Of a stretch of DNA of 64,000 nucleotides, positions 16,334-24,643 are shown piece after piece. How positions within the stretch are numbered: position 1 is the stretch's first letter; each line of letters opens with the position of its first letter. The position numbers were made by a program, and so were the translations under genes. Location of the stretch: assembly GCA_017626495.1 (NCBI GenBank), contig JAGAIP010000003.1, positions 248,001 to 312,000 on the forward strand, given 5' to 3'. The notes under the pieces were generated by a model that worked only from the letters and a program-made list of their open reading frames with translations, was not told where the DNA came from and made no database searches. The DNA comes from Clostridia bacterium. GTDB taxonomy: Bacteria > Bacillota > Clostridia > Christensenellales > Borkfalkiaceae.

Positions 16334-18883
16334 TTAGCCCTTGTAATTAAGCGTTCCGCCGTTGGATTTAACGAACTTATTCCATTCAGCGTCGTCCATG
16401 GAGTAGGTCATGTACTTGATGCCGCCACGAGCCATACCGAATACATACTCTTCGGTATAGTACTGTACTCTCATACCTTTCAGGTTTGCAGATGCCTGGG
16501 TACCTACGGGAATCATATCGTACTGATTCAAAACGGCGCCTTCAACAGCTGCAAGGATTGCAAGACGTACGGCGGGATCTGCGTTGGGACCTGCATTGAT
16601 TTTTACCATTTCATCCGTTGCATTGCCGTCTGCGTCAACGACGAAGGTGGGAATTTCAGTACCCTGCAATGCGTATTGACCCCAATAGAGTACGTTGGAA
16701 CGAAGAACCTGACCATTAATTTCGACGTCGAGCATGGTCTGCGTAGTATTCCATGCGGGATCGTACTGATAGTTAGGAGAAACGTATGCTTCCATAAGGC
16801 TGTAAGGATCGAGTGCGGAACCCGTCCAACCTACACCGAAGAGAAGGTCTACGGTACAATTTTGGAGGTAAGAAGCGAACGACGTGGAGCCGAGAGGCTG
16901 AGACTGCTTAAATACGAGTTTGCCTTCAAGTTTGGTTCCCTTTACCGCCTCTTCCCAAGTCTTCTTCAAGAATTCGTAACCGTCGTTGTAGTAAGCGGAA
17001 GAACCGTTACCGGGCTGACCGATCATGATCTGGACTTCAAACTTGCCGGAAGCCGCAGCTTCTGCGGAAATCAAACCTTGCTCGACTGCCTGATCGTAAG
17101 CGCTGTCGAAGAGCTTCTTAGCGCCTGCAAGATCGTAGCCGGTAATCGACGCGATTGCTTCGTCCATGGTCTCGTATTCCTTACCCTCGCCGATGGAATC
17201 GGTAAGTCCCCAGAAATCGGTGATGACTTTCTTCGCTTCGTCGGTCGTTCTGTATGCAACGCCGTTTTCAGCGTCGGAAATGATCATGTTGCCGTAAAGA
17301 GCCTTTGCAACGCCGCCCGTAGGATCGAGCGCAAGCTCGTAAGCCGCACGGTCGATGGAGAAGGAAAGAGCCATACGGAAATCCTTCAAGGTGAGGATGG
17401 TCTTGTTGACTTCGTTGCCTGCGGTCATAGGTTCGGTCTGAGCCTGCATAGCAGCCAACTTTTCAGCGTCGGGGTTGAGCGCAACGAACCAGGTGGAATC
17501 GCCCTCGGTGAAATAGGTGTAAGGAGAAGACTGGTACTCGTCCATATCCGCAGCCAGCAAACCGTAGGAATCAAGTTCGCCGTTGAGGAACATGTTGAGA
17601 CGGGTGTTCTCGGAAGTTACCTGCTGAATGGAGATGTTCGTGGTCGTATAAGTATTTTCAGCAGCGTCTGCATAACCCTGCCACTTATCGTTCTTTTCGA
17701 AGGTTACGACAGAGTCTGCAACGTAAGAAGACATCTTATAAGGTCCGAAACCGACGTAGGTATCCTTGCTGGTACCGTAGCTGTTCGTATAAACGCCCTG
17801 GCTCTCGCTCATGCATGCCTTATAGGTAGGTACGTGTACGAGGTACATAGCGGAAGTAAGGTTATATTTCAGATAGAAACCGCTCAAAGGCTTTTCGATG
17901 ATGAAATCGAGCGTGTAATCGTCCACAGCCTTAACGCCGACTTTGGAGAAATCGATCTCGTCCCAGATATAGCCGAAGAATGCCATTTCTTCCCATTCCT
18001 GATATGCGTAATCGCCACGAACTTCCGCATAAGCTTCTACGTTATCATAACCCTGGAGCTGAGCGATGGCGTCCTGAACGATTTTAAGACCCGTTGCATT
18101 CAGTTTAACGTAGCCGTCTTTATCGGCAGAAGCCGCGAACTCTTCCCAACCTTCTACGTCGAAGTAGCCTGCGCTATAATATTTGTCAAGACCGTAAGTT
18201 GAATCCGGACTCCAGTTACCGAGGCTGTTGATATTGAGGACGGCGTCTTTTCCGTCAAGTTGAAGGATACCGTTTTCGTCTGCAACGAGATCTGCGACGT
18301 CAAAGTACTCCCAATCGTTTAACTCTGCGGAAACCATCGCGGTGTAATTGTAGCCGCCCTGCTTAACGTATTTTTCAGCGTTTACGAGGGAGAACTGACC
18401 GCCGTACAGAGAGTCTGCACGATAGTTCGCAGCCGCGGGGTTCAAAAGGAGCTCGATAGAATCGACGAAATCCTTAGCGGTGATGTGATCTCCGTTTTCG
18501 AAGTAAAGGTTGTCCTTCAAGCTTACGCGGATTGCCTTCCATTCATCGCCCTCTGCGATTCCCCAATCTTCACCGACGTAAGAAGAGGATACGTCCACAG
18601 GCATTTCCTTTGCCATAGAGCAAACGATCTGATAGCCGTCTTTCGTATCGTTATAGTCGAAGGTATAGAAACTATCTTCGGTATAATCGAGCACGTAAGT
18701 AGCGTCGTTGGACTGGTAAGTATGAATGTTCCAGCTCGTAGGGAGCGAGTTCGTCGCCAAACGATACGTGTACTTACCAACGCCGGCGTTGGGATCGTCG
18801 CATGCGGTCAAACCGACGAGCGAACCGGAGCACATAATCGCGCTTACGGCAACAGCAGTCAGCTTTTTCCATTTGTTGTTCAT
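16334..18883 (-). CDS. oppA: Oligopeptide-binding lipoprotein OppA (SBP family 5), enlarged
   Basis: A substrate-binding lipoprotein of 849 residues, well above the usual 540-600. The signal peptide ends at the lipobox VGLTAC (Cys 28). Family 5 landmarks are YTYRLATNSLPTSWNIHTY at the mature start, DNLYFENGDHITAKDFVDSI, YTLDFIIEKPLSGFYLKYNL, FGPYKMSSYV, FRMALSFSIDRAAY and the C-terminal FGVGWTGSALDPYSLMEAY. The surplus appears spread over several loops in the first half. The ATG has GGAGG 6 nt upstream. Transcription starts about 120 nt upstream at a consensus promoter, and the gene heads the opp operon. Confidence 0.93.
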   Translation of the reverse strand: MNNKWKKLTAVAVSAIMCSGSLVGLTACDDPNAGVGKYTYRLATNSLPTSWNIHTYQSNDATYVLDYTEDSFYTFDYNDTKDGYQIVCSMAKEMPVDVSSSYVGEDWGIAEGDEWKAIRVSLKDNLYFENGDHITAKDFVDSIELLLNPAAANYRADSLYGGQFSLVNAEKYVKQGGYNYTAMVSAELNDWEYFDVADLVADENGILQLDGKDAVLNINSLGNWSPDSTYGLDKYYSAGYFDVEGWEEFAASADKDGYVKLNATGLKIVQDAIAQLQGYDNVEAYAEVRGDYAYQEWEEMAFFGYIWDEIDFSKVGVKAVDDYTLDFIIEKPLSGFYLKYNLTSAMYLVHVPTYKACMSESQGVYTNSYGTSKDTYVGFGPYKMSSYVADSVVTFEKNDKWQGYADAAENTYTTTNISIQQVTSENTRLNMFLNGELDSYGLLAADMDEYQSSPYTYFTEGDSTWFVALNPDAEKLAAMQAQTEPMTAGNEVNKTILTLKDFRMALSFSIDRAAYELALDPTGGVAKALYGNMIISDAENGVAYRTTDEAKKVITDFWGLTDSIGEGKEYETMDEAIASITGYDLAGAKKLFDSAYDQAVEQGLISAEAAASGKFEVQIMIGQPGNGSSAYYNDGYEFLKKTWEEAVKGTKLEGKLVFKQSQPLGSTSFASYLQNCTVDLLFGVGWTGSALDPYSLMEAYVSPNYQYDPAWNTTQTMLDVEINGQVLRSNVLYWGQYALQGTEIPTFVVDADGNATDEMVKINAGPNADPAVRLAILAAVEGAVLNQYDMIPVGTQASANLKGMRVQYYTEEYVFGMARGGIKYMTYSMDDAEWNKFVKSNGGTLNYKG

Positions 18884-19010
18884 ATACTGCCTCCAAAATT
18901 ATTTTCTGTATTTTCACATTTTGCATACGTCTTGCGTACAACAAAAATCAGAAACGAAATTATGAAACGATTCCGATTGAATCTTCCTCTTCCATCGATT
19001 TTCTTGCCTT

Positions 19011-19040
19011 ATTATACCCTTTTTTATTCGTTTTTGTCAA
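19011..19040 (-). promoter_or_regulatory. Promoter of the opp operon
   Basis: TTGACA, 18 nt, TATAAT on the minus strand. The predicted start near 19004 gives a leader of about 120 nt in which I see no strong structure. Confidence 0.85.
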
Positions 19041-19051
19041 TAAAAATAAAA

Positions 19052-19068
19052 AGGTATTCTGTATTTTT
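19052..19068. repeat. 17-nt repeat, copy 1
   Basis: AGGTATTCTGTATTTTT is identical to 28334-28350. Both copies lie just upstream of the -35 box of a minus-strand promoter (oppA here, 11 nt away; PrxQ there, 1 nt away). Confidence 0.55.
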
Positions 19069-19292
19069 GACGGGTTTCTCTATAATAAAATCTTATTCAT
19101 CTATAACGGAGATGAATATTTTGTGCGTTCTTTTCGCCCGAACGATAAAATACTCTTATCTAATGATACTATTTTATCCGCCCTCTTTTTATTTGTCAAT
19201 TCTTTTTTTATATGAAAAAAGTTTTTATATTCAGAAAAATAAATCATTCAATTCAGTTTTATGCATAGTTTTCAATAGCATCGTTACAAAAT

Positions 19293-19329
19293 CAAAAAAA
19301 ACGAAAAAGCGAAGAGTTTTCTTCGCTTT
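19293..19329 (-). terminator. Terminator of the sugar transferase gene
   Basis: A 9-bp stem (AAAGCGAAG and complement, 19306-19314 and 19321-19329) with a 6-nt loop. On the minus strand TTCGTTTTTTTTG follows. Confidence 0.88.
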
Positions 19330-19355
19330 ACTTTCCCTTATAGATATTGTCCGAT

Positions 19356-20039
19356 TTATTCTCCGCTGCGGTCAAACAGAACCATATACGCGCCGACGAA
19401 AATGATTTTCAGATCGAGCCAAATACTGCGCTTTTCTATGTATTCGAAATCGAGCTTGACCCACTCGTCGAACGAAAGCGAATTTCTGTTCTTTTGAATC
19501 TGCCAAAGACACAAAAGCCCTCCGCGCACGTCAAGGCGGTGCATATGCCACGGCTCGTAACGCGCAACCTCTTCGGGAAGGGGAGGTCTCGGCCCGACGA
19601 CGGACATATCCCCCTTTAAGATATTGACGAGCTGAGGCAACTCGTCGAGACTCGTCTTACGCAGAAATTTCCCGAACTTCGTGATGCGTGGATCGTCCTT
19701 GATTTTGAATACGGGGCCGTCCGCCTCATTCAGTCCGCGATCGATGAGCTCCTGTTTCATCGTTTCTGCATTCGGGCACATCGTGCGAATCTTATAGAAG
19801 TTGAAGACCTTACCGTTTTTTCCGACGCGCTTGGATACGTAGATAGGGTTTTTTCCGTCCTCGCAGAATTTAATCAGAAGGAGCAAAAGGATCAGCCACG
19901 AAAAGACGACGAGCGCAAGAAACGACGAAAGAACGTCAAAAATTCTCTTGACGATGGAATAGAAGACTTTCTTTTGTACGACGGGAGCGTTTGAAGAGAC
20001 GATCTCTTTCTGCTCCTTTTTCTTGCGTTTCCGATTCAA
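19356..20039 (-). CDS. Bacterial sugar transferase (undecaprenyl-phosphate sugar phosphotransferase)
   Basis: A 227-residue WcaJ/PglC-type initiating transferase that would load the first sugar-phosphate onto undecaprenyl phosphate for a surface polysaccharide. It has a basic N-terminus, one membrane segment (SSFLALVVFSWLILLLLLI) and the catalytic core: KRVGKNGKVFNFYKIRTM, FLRKTSLDELPQLVNILKGD, MSVVGPRPPLPEEV and DVRGGLLCLWQI. The Asp-Glu pair (DEL) and the GPRP motif are intact. The start is a TTG with AGAGGTG 5-6 nt upstream; no in-frame ATG is near. It has its own promoter and terminator, so it is a single-gene unit beside the epimerase and GtrA genes. Confidence 0.92.
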   Translation of the reverse strand: MNRKRKKKEQKEIVSSNAPVVQKKVFYSIVKRIFDVLSSFLALVVFSWLILLLLLIKFCEDGKNPIYVSKRVGKNGKVFNFYKIRTMCPNAETMKQELIDRGLNEADGPVFKIKDDPRITKFGKFLRKTSLDELPQLVNILKGDMSVVGPRPPLPEEVARYEPWHMHRLDVRGGLLCLWQIQKNRNSLSFDEWVKLDFEYIEKRSIWLDLKIIFVGAYMVLFDRSGE

Positions 20040-20055
20040 AATGCACCTCTTACTT

Positions 20056-20083
20056 ACGCCGTCAAACGATTCCCCGACGGCGT
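20056..20083 (-). promoter_or_regulatory. Stem-loop in the sugar transferase leader
   Basis: An 8-bp stem (ACGCCGTC with GACGGCGT) around a 12-nt loop, located between the promoter and the ribosome binding site. No T-tract follows, so it is a leader hairpin rather than a terminator. Confidence 0.5.
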
Positions 20084-20097
20084 TTCATTACGATTTT

Positions 20098-20126
20098 ATT
20101 ATAGGTAATCGGGAATATCCTGTCAA
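20098..20126 (-). promoter_or_regulatory. Promoter of the sugar transferase gene
   Basis: A full consensus on the minus strand: TTGACA, 17 nt, TATAAT. Confidence 0.9.
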
Positions 20127-20164
20127 GCCTTTCCGAAAAAATCACGCTTCCATTTTTCTCCGTC

Positions 20165-20836
20165 TCAGAGAAAAAGCAATTCTTTCAAGTCGGAAACGAC
20201 GTAATTTTCTTTGCCCGAAGGGAGAACCACGCTGTCTTTCGGAAGATAAAGCACGCTTTTGACGCTCGCTCCGCTCGCACACTCCGCGTCGAGCGTTCTG
20301 TCGCCGACGTAATACGTCTTTTCCCGATCGAGCGCATGCTTACCGATGAGATAGTCCAGAGCGTCGGGAGACGGCTTACGGGGAAACCCGTTCTCACTCG
20401 TTACGACCTCTTCGAAAAAGCCGTCCATACCGAGCCGTTTCAGCACCGGCCGCGTCGTAACGCCCCTGTGCGTATACACGAACAGACGATTTTTCCCGTA
20501 CAGTCCGCGCAAGGTTTCGAGCGCGTTCGGCATTTGACAAATCTCCGTCTGACGCTCTGCGCTGACGCGCCTGTATTCCGCGTTGAGATACGATAAAGAC
20601 AAACCGTAACCGCTTGCAAGTTCCTCGAACAGCGCGCCGAGAGAAGAGCGCAAAATGGTTTTTTTCAAGACTTCCCGTTCAAAGACAATCCCCTCTCTTT
20701 GGAGCAATTCGGACACGCTCGACAAGATGACACCATACGAATCGATCAGCGTGCCGTCGAGATCGAAAATAAAGTTTTTTCCGCCGTCCGATCGTAGCGT
20801 TTCCGCTCCGCTTAAAAACAGAATGGAATTACACAT
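20165..20836 (-). CDS. HAD-superfamily phosphatase (phosphoglycolate phosphatase-like)
   Basis: A soluble 223-residue hydrolase of the beta-phosphoglucomutase/phosphoglycolate phosphatase type. Motif I is FIFDLDGTLIDS, motif II VYTHRG, motif III the Lys in FPRKPSPDALDYLI and motif IV YYVGDRTLDAECA. A helical cap lies between motifs I and II. There is an unusual 20-residue N-terminal extension before motif I. The ATG at 20836 overlaps the stop codon of the epimerase gene, so the two genes are translationally coupled and probably act in one sugar pathway. The substrate is unknown. Confidence 0.88.
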   Translation of the reverse strand: MCNSILFLSGAETLRSDGGKNFIFDLDGTLIDSYGVILSSVSELLQREGIVFEREVLKKTILRSSLGALFEELASGYGLSLSYLNAEYRRVSAERQTEICQMPNALETLRGLYGKNRLFVYTHRGVTTRPVLKRLGMDGFFEEVVTSENGFPRKPSPDALDYLIGKHALDREKTYYVGDRTLDAECASGASVKSVLYLPKDSVVLPSGKENYVVSDLKELLFL

Positions 20837-21764
20837 AATGCTTTGCAAGGAAGTCCGCCGTCCGTCTGATTCCCTCTTCCAGAGAAATGGGATTGAGCTT
20901 TCCGAACGCCGTCTCGTATCTTTCTATGTCGAGGTAATTTACGGGAACGTCTACGCTCCTGCCTGCCCGATAGGTTATATTCAAATCCTCTCCGACCACC
21001 TTTTTGATGACGGAAAGCAGCTCGTTGAGGCTCGTTCCGTAACCGCATCCCAGATTGAAGAGCCTCTCTTCCCCCTCGCCGTTCGCTATGTCGATGATGG
21101 CGCGCACCGCGTCGTCGATATAGATATAGTCGCGCACGACGGAGCCGTCTCCGTAGACGGTAATCTCTTCTTTTTTCAGCGCCTTATAGGTAAACGTCGT
21201 CGCCGCGCCCAACACGCCGTTCGGTCTTTGATAGGGGCCGTAGGGATTTCCGGGACGGATAATGCGATAATCGAGCCCGTGCATATACCAGTACAGATAC
21301 AAAAGCTGTTCGATGGCGAGCTTTTGCACGCCGTAGGAAGTAATCGGTTTCGTGAGGGTATCCTCTTTGAGGGGACATTTCCCCTCTTTTCCGTAGACCG
21401 TTCCTCCCGAAGAGAGAAAGACGACGCGCTTCACCCCCGCCTTGACGCATCCGTCCAAAAAGAGGGCGGACGTGACGATATTCGCGTCCATCTCCTGCGG
21501 AATTTTACTGTTTGCCGTGGTGGGAACGGACGAACTGACGAGATGATAGACGATTTCCTGCCCCTCCAAAAGGGAGGCGAAGTCCGTATTGCGGTCGAAA
21601 GAAGATTGCCTGAACGCGACGTTTTCGCCGACCAGCGGTTCCACTTCGGAAAAATACGCACGATCCGCGTCGACGACGGTTATGTGATTGTTCGCGTCTT
21701 CCGCCAACTTCAAGGTTAAATTTTTTCCGATAAACCCGGCGCCGCCGAACAATGCTATATTCAA
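20829..21764 (-). CDS. NAD-dependent sugar epimerase/dehydratase
   Basis: An extended SDR enzyme of 311 residues, most like UDP-glucose 4-epimerase and related nucleotide-sugar epimerases. It has the NAD-binding FGGAGFIGKNL at the N-terminus, the catalytic SSGGTVYG with SYGVQKLAIE (Ser, Tyr-x-x-x-Lys), and RPGNPYGPYQRPNG with YGDGSVVRDYIYIDDAV for substrate binding. The start codon is TTG with GGAGGAG about 7 nt upstream; no ATG fits. It would supply a nucleotide sugar for the neighbouring glycan genes. It has its own promoter at 21795-21823 and overlaps the HAD gene. Confidence 0.9.
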   Translation of the reverse strand: MNIALFGGAGFIGKNLTLKLAEDANNHITVVDADRAYFSEVEPLVGENVAFRQSSFDRNTDFASLLEGQEIVYHLVSSSVPTTANSKIPQEMDANIVTSALFLDGCVKAGVKRVVFLSSGGTVYGKEGKCPLKEDTLTKPITSYGVQKLAIEQLLYLYWYMHGLDYRIIRPGNPYGPYQRPNGVLGAATTFTYKALKKEEITVYGDGSVVRDYIYIDDAVRAIIDIANGEGEERLFNLGCGYGTSLNELLSVIKKVVGEDLNITYRAGRSVDVPVNYLDIERYETAFGKLNPISLEEGIRRTADFLAKHYV

Positions 21765-21794
21765 GGGAGCTCCTCCTTCCTGCGTTCTATGCCC

Positions 21795-21823
21795 ATTATA
21801 TCAGTTCAACGGAAAAAAAACAA
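21795..21823 (-). promoter_or_regulatory. Promoter of the epimerase-HAD unit
   Basis: TTGTTT, 17 nt, TATAAT on the minus strand with an extended -10 (TGATATAAT). It lies about 30 nt before the TTG start. Confidence 0.78.
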
Positions 21824-21855
21824 TACCCAAATCGTATTTTATCGCATTCTTTCCG

Positions 21856-22260
21856 TTATTTCTTTTTCTTCTGCGCCGTATCGCACGATTTTCCGTATAC
21901 GACGAACCGCGTATAGAGAAATTCCAAGATAAAGTTGACGACCATCGTTCCGACGAGCACGATATATTCGTTTACGCCTCGCCCCTCGATCACGCTTCCG
22001 AGCCAGGTGGAAAGAGGCGTAAAGACCGCATAGAATGCGAGGACGAGCAACATCGCCACTTTCACGTTGTTTGCCGATCTGAACGTGTATTTCCGATTGA
22101 TGGTAAAATTCCAAAGGACCGACAAAAGAAGCGCAAGAATATAGGCGACCCAATAATTCCACTGAAACAGCTCGTTGAAAAGCGTAAACGACCCCATTTG
22201 CACAAGCCCCGCGCTGATAGAGACCAACAAAAATTTCAATGCTCTGAAAAACTCTTTCAT
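21856..22260 (-). CDS. GtrA-like flippase family protein
   Basis: A 134-residue membrane protein with four helices and GtrA motifs: FLLVSISAGLVQMGSFTLF in helix 1, LSVLWNFTINRKYTFRS (the W-N-F-x-x-N-R-x-x-T-F signature) and ILEFLYTRFVVYG near the end. GtrA proteins are thought to help present undecaprenyl-linked sugars across the membrane for decoration of surface glycans. The AAAGGA before the ATG is unusually close (no spacer). It follows the terminator at 22277-22300 without a visible promoter, so expression may rely on read-through. Confidence 0.85.
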   Translation of the reverse strand: MKEFFRALKFLLVSISAGLVQMGSFTLFNELFQWNYWVAYILALLLSVLWNFTINRKYTFRSANNVKVAMLLVLAFYAVFTPLSTWLGSVIEGRGVNEYIVLVGTMVVNFILEFLYTRFVVYGKSCDTAQKKKK

Positions 22261-22276
22261 TCCTTTTGTCGTAAAA

Positions 22277-22300
22277 ATCCGACGGTGGACGCCGTCGGAT
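22277..22300 (-). terminator. Terminator after the PurF-like gene
   Basis: A 9-bp stem (ATCCGACGG with CCGTCGGAT) and a 6-nt loop, followed by TTTTTACG on the minus strand. It ends only about 16 nt before the GtrA start codon. Confidence 0.85.
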
Positions 22301-22306
22301 CAAAAA

Positions 22307-23710
22307 TTATTCCTTGCCGTTCCAGCAATACGTACACATTTTGTCGGGGTCGATGCCGACAGCCTCCAACATATCGTCGAGACGGTGAAACCGCAGAGAG
22401 GTAAATTTGAGTTTTTCCCTGATTCCCTCCACCATTCTCTGATATTTTTCAGAATCGGGATCGGCATATTCCTGCAAGACCTCTTTGGAGACGGGACCGC
22501 CTTCAAGCTCCTCGATCACCCTTCTCGCGATGAGCTCCATTTCCGAATTGGAACGGGAGAAATTCAGATACTTGCAACCGAACAACAGCGGAGGGCAGGC
22601 AGGGCGGATATGCACTTCCTTTGCGCCGCAATCGTACAAAAATTCCGTCGTCTCTCTCAGCTGCGTACCGCGGACGATGGAATCGTCGATGAGCAGAAGC
22701 TTTTTATCTTTGATGAGATCGTACACGGGGAGAAGTTTCATATGCGCGATGAGATTGCGCTTGGTTTGCATGGTAGGCATAAAGGATCTCGGCCAAGTCG
22801 GAGTGTATTTGATGAACGGACGGGAGAACGGAATCCCCGACTCGTTCGCATATCCGACCGCGTGCGCCGTACCCGAATCGGGAACGCCCGCCACGACGTC
22901 CACTTTCGCGTCGTCCCTGCGCGCGAGAAGCTTTCCGCAGTTATAGCGCATCTCCTCTACGTTGACGCCTTCATAAGTCGCCGCAGGATAGCCGTAATAG
23001 ATCCAAAGGAACGTACAGATCTTCATCTTATCCCCGGGCGCGACGAGCGTCGTCATTCTCTTCTCATCGAATACGACCACTTCTCCGGGGCCGAGTTCCT
23101 TGACAGGCTCATATCCGAGGTTGAGGAACGAAAAACTCTCGAACGCCGCACAATATCCCTCTTCCTTCTTTCCGATAACGATGGGCGTTCTTCCGAACTT
23201 ATCGCGCGCGGCATAAATGCCGTTCGGCGTCAGCAGAAGAATGGAAAGCGAACCGTCCACGATATCGAGGGCATATTTGATTCCTTCGATAAAATTATCT
23301 CTCTGATTGATGACGGCGGCGACGAGTTCGGTCGGATTGACCTCGCCGTTGCTCATTTCAAAGAAATGAACGCGATCTTTCAGAATCGTTTCCACGATTT
23401 CGTTTGCGTTGTTGATCCTGCCGACCGTCGCAATCGCGAACGAGCCGTGATGAGAACGCACGAAAATGGGTTGCGCCTCGTAGTCGGATATACACCCGAT
23501 TCCGTAGTTTCCGTCCAGATGGGGAAGTTCTTTTTCAAACTTCGTACGGAACGGCGTATTCTCTATATCGTGAATGGACTTAAAAAATCCGTTTTCTCCG
23601 TATACCGCAAGCCCTGCACGCCGCGTGCCGAGATGAGAATGATAATCCGTACCGAAATACAGATCGAACGTGCAAGATTCTTTCGACGCTACACCGAAAA
23701 AGCCACTCAT
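22307..23710 (-). CDS. Amidophosphoribosyltransferase-like protein lacking the N-terminal Cys
   Basis: A 467-residue PurF homologue. The C-terminal half has the phosphoribosyltransferase PRPP loop KLLLIDDSIVRGTQ (337-350). Cysteines at 232, 372/379, 459 and 462 could match the 4Fe-4S ligands of the B. subtilis enzyme. The N-terminal glutaminase domain is present but begins MSGFFGV. Active PurF carries Cys at this position (MCGIFGI), and here it is Ser. The usual QHRGQESAG is replaced by SHLGTRRAGLAVY. Glutamine hydrolysis is therefore doubtful; it may use ammonia or have another role. The ATG has GGAGG 6 nt upstream. I recall similar Cys-less homologues as a recurrent clostridial group. It is not next to other purine genes. 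Confidence 0.85.
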   Translation of the reverse strand: MSGFFGVASKESCTFDLYFGTDYHSHLGTRRAGLAVYGENGFFKSIHDIENTPFRTKFEKELPHLDGNYGIGCISDYEAQPIFVRSHHGSFAIATVGRINNANEIVETILKDRVHFFEMSNGEVNPTELVAAVINQRDNFIEGIKYALDIVDGSLSILLLTPNGIYAARDKFGRTPIVIGKKEEGYCAAFESFSFLNLGYEPVKELGPGEVVVFDEKRMTTLVAPGDKMKICTFLWIYYGYPAATYEGVNVEEMRYNCGKLLARRDDAKVDVVAGVPDSGTAHAVGYANESGIPFSRPFIKYTPTWPRSFMPTMQTKRNLIAHMKLLPVYDLIKDKKLLLIDDSIVRGTQLRETTEFLYDCGAKEVHIRPACPPLLFGCKYLNFSRSNSEMELIARRVIEELEGGPVSKEVLQEYADPDSEKYQRMVEGIREKLKFTSLRFHRLDDMLEAVGIDPDKMCTYCWNGKE

Positions 23711-23761
23711 GGGATTCCTCCAAATTCAGAACTCGGCGTGATTTTCGTCACGACCTCGCCT

Positions 23762-23791
23762 ATTATACTACGATTCCTTTCTTTTCGTCAA
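23762..23791 (-). promoter_or_regulatory. Promoter of the PurF-like gene
   Basis: TTGACG, 18 nt, TATAAT on the minus strand. The short leader has a 5-bp hairpin (CGTGA/TCACG); no PurR box or purine riboswitch is visible. Confidence 0.78.
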
Positions 23792-23902
23792 ACGCTTGGG
23801 AGAAAAAATAACGGTACGCCCGATAAAAAAATCGAACGCACCCACGTTTTTGATTCCCGTTTCAAATAAGCAATCGTTTCGGCTTTTTTAAAAGCCATCC
23901 GA

Positions 23903-24643
23903 TCAAAGATAGAAGGGCTCTCCGTAATTCGGTTTATATGCGAAAACCGCTCTCTCGACGTCCGTCGTGTCGATCGTGCAAGAAAACGGCGGAAACGAAT
24001 CGTCGAAATGATCGAGAAAAACTTTCTTCGGCTTGATTCGATCGAGGATAGGCAGTGCGGACGCGAGCAGATCGCTTCGCCCCTGGTAGGGAAGAACGAA
24101 CAAATCGACGTCTTTTGGATAGTCTGTATCCGCAATCCCCATACTTCCGAACAGGAGCACGCGCTTTCCTTCCGCCTCGACGAGATAACTTACCGTTTCT
24201 CCCCGTTCTCGGAATCGGAGCATTCCGACGATCAGCGGTACGAGATTATAGCAATACCGAAACGTCCTCTTGTTAAACACTGTCTTGCGTCGCAGTTTTG
24301 CGTCAATTCGAACGTGTTTGCCCCGATACGCGGTTACTTTAATGTCTCCGAACACGAGTTCGTCTCCGATTCCGATTTGATTTACGGCGACGCCGTGACG
24401 GCGAAGCGCCCTGACCGTGGCGTTCGTTCCGTAAATCGAACGTTCTTCTCGCTCGACCAGCGCAGGCAGACTTGCAATGTGGTCGTAATGCGCGTGCGTA
24501 ATCACGATATTGCGCCTTCCGTCAAAATCCTCCGCTTTCGTCGGAACCTCACTCCCTTTCATCGGGATAAACGGGTCGAACAGTACGGAAGAAGTTTCCG
24601 TCTCGACTAAAATGCTCGCCGTACCGTACCATGTAAGTTTCAT
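23903..24643 (-). CDS. MBL-fold metallohydrolase (UlaG/RomA-like)
   Basis: A 246-residue metallo-beta-lactamase-fold hydrolase. The metal motif is THAHYDHIASLPAL (H-x-H-x-D-H). LTWYGTASILVETETSSVLF at the start is typical of the UlaG-type branch. Later ligands fit LLFGSMGIADTDYP and FLDHFDDSFPP. The substrate is unknown. The ATG at 24643 overlaps the SDR stop (ATGA) and has GGAGAGG 8 nt upstream. It is the last of three overlapping genes (MFS, SDR, MBL), so a shared pathway around a small organic molecule is likely. Confidence 0.85.
   Translation of the reverse strand: MKLTWYGTASILVETETSSVLFDPFIPMKGSEVPTKAEDFDGRRNIVITHAHYDHIASLPALVEREERSIYGTNATVRALRRHGVAVNQIGIGDELVFGDIKVTAYRGKHVRIDAKLRRKTVFNKRTFRYCYNLVPLIVGMLRFRERGETVSYLVEAEGKRVLLFGSMGIADTDYPKDVDLFVLPYQGRSDLLASALPILDRIKPKKVFLDHFDDSFPPFSCTIDTTDVERAVFAYKPNYGEPFYL

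Larger units (their letters stand above)
18884..19355. other. 472-bp AT-rich intergenic region upstream of oppA
   Basis: No convincing gene is present; the open frames here have no ribosome binding site and very AT-rich codons. On the minus strand it holds the 120-nt oppA leader, the oppA promoter (19011-19040), a 17-nt sequence repeated at 28.3 kb (19052-19068) and the terminator of the sugar transferase gene (19293-19329). The stretch 19070-19290 shows nothing recognisable beyond A/T runs. Confidence 0.7.
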
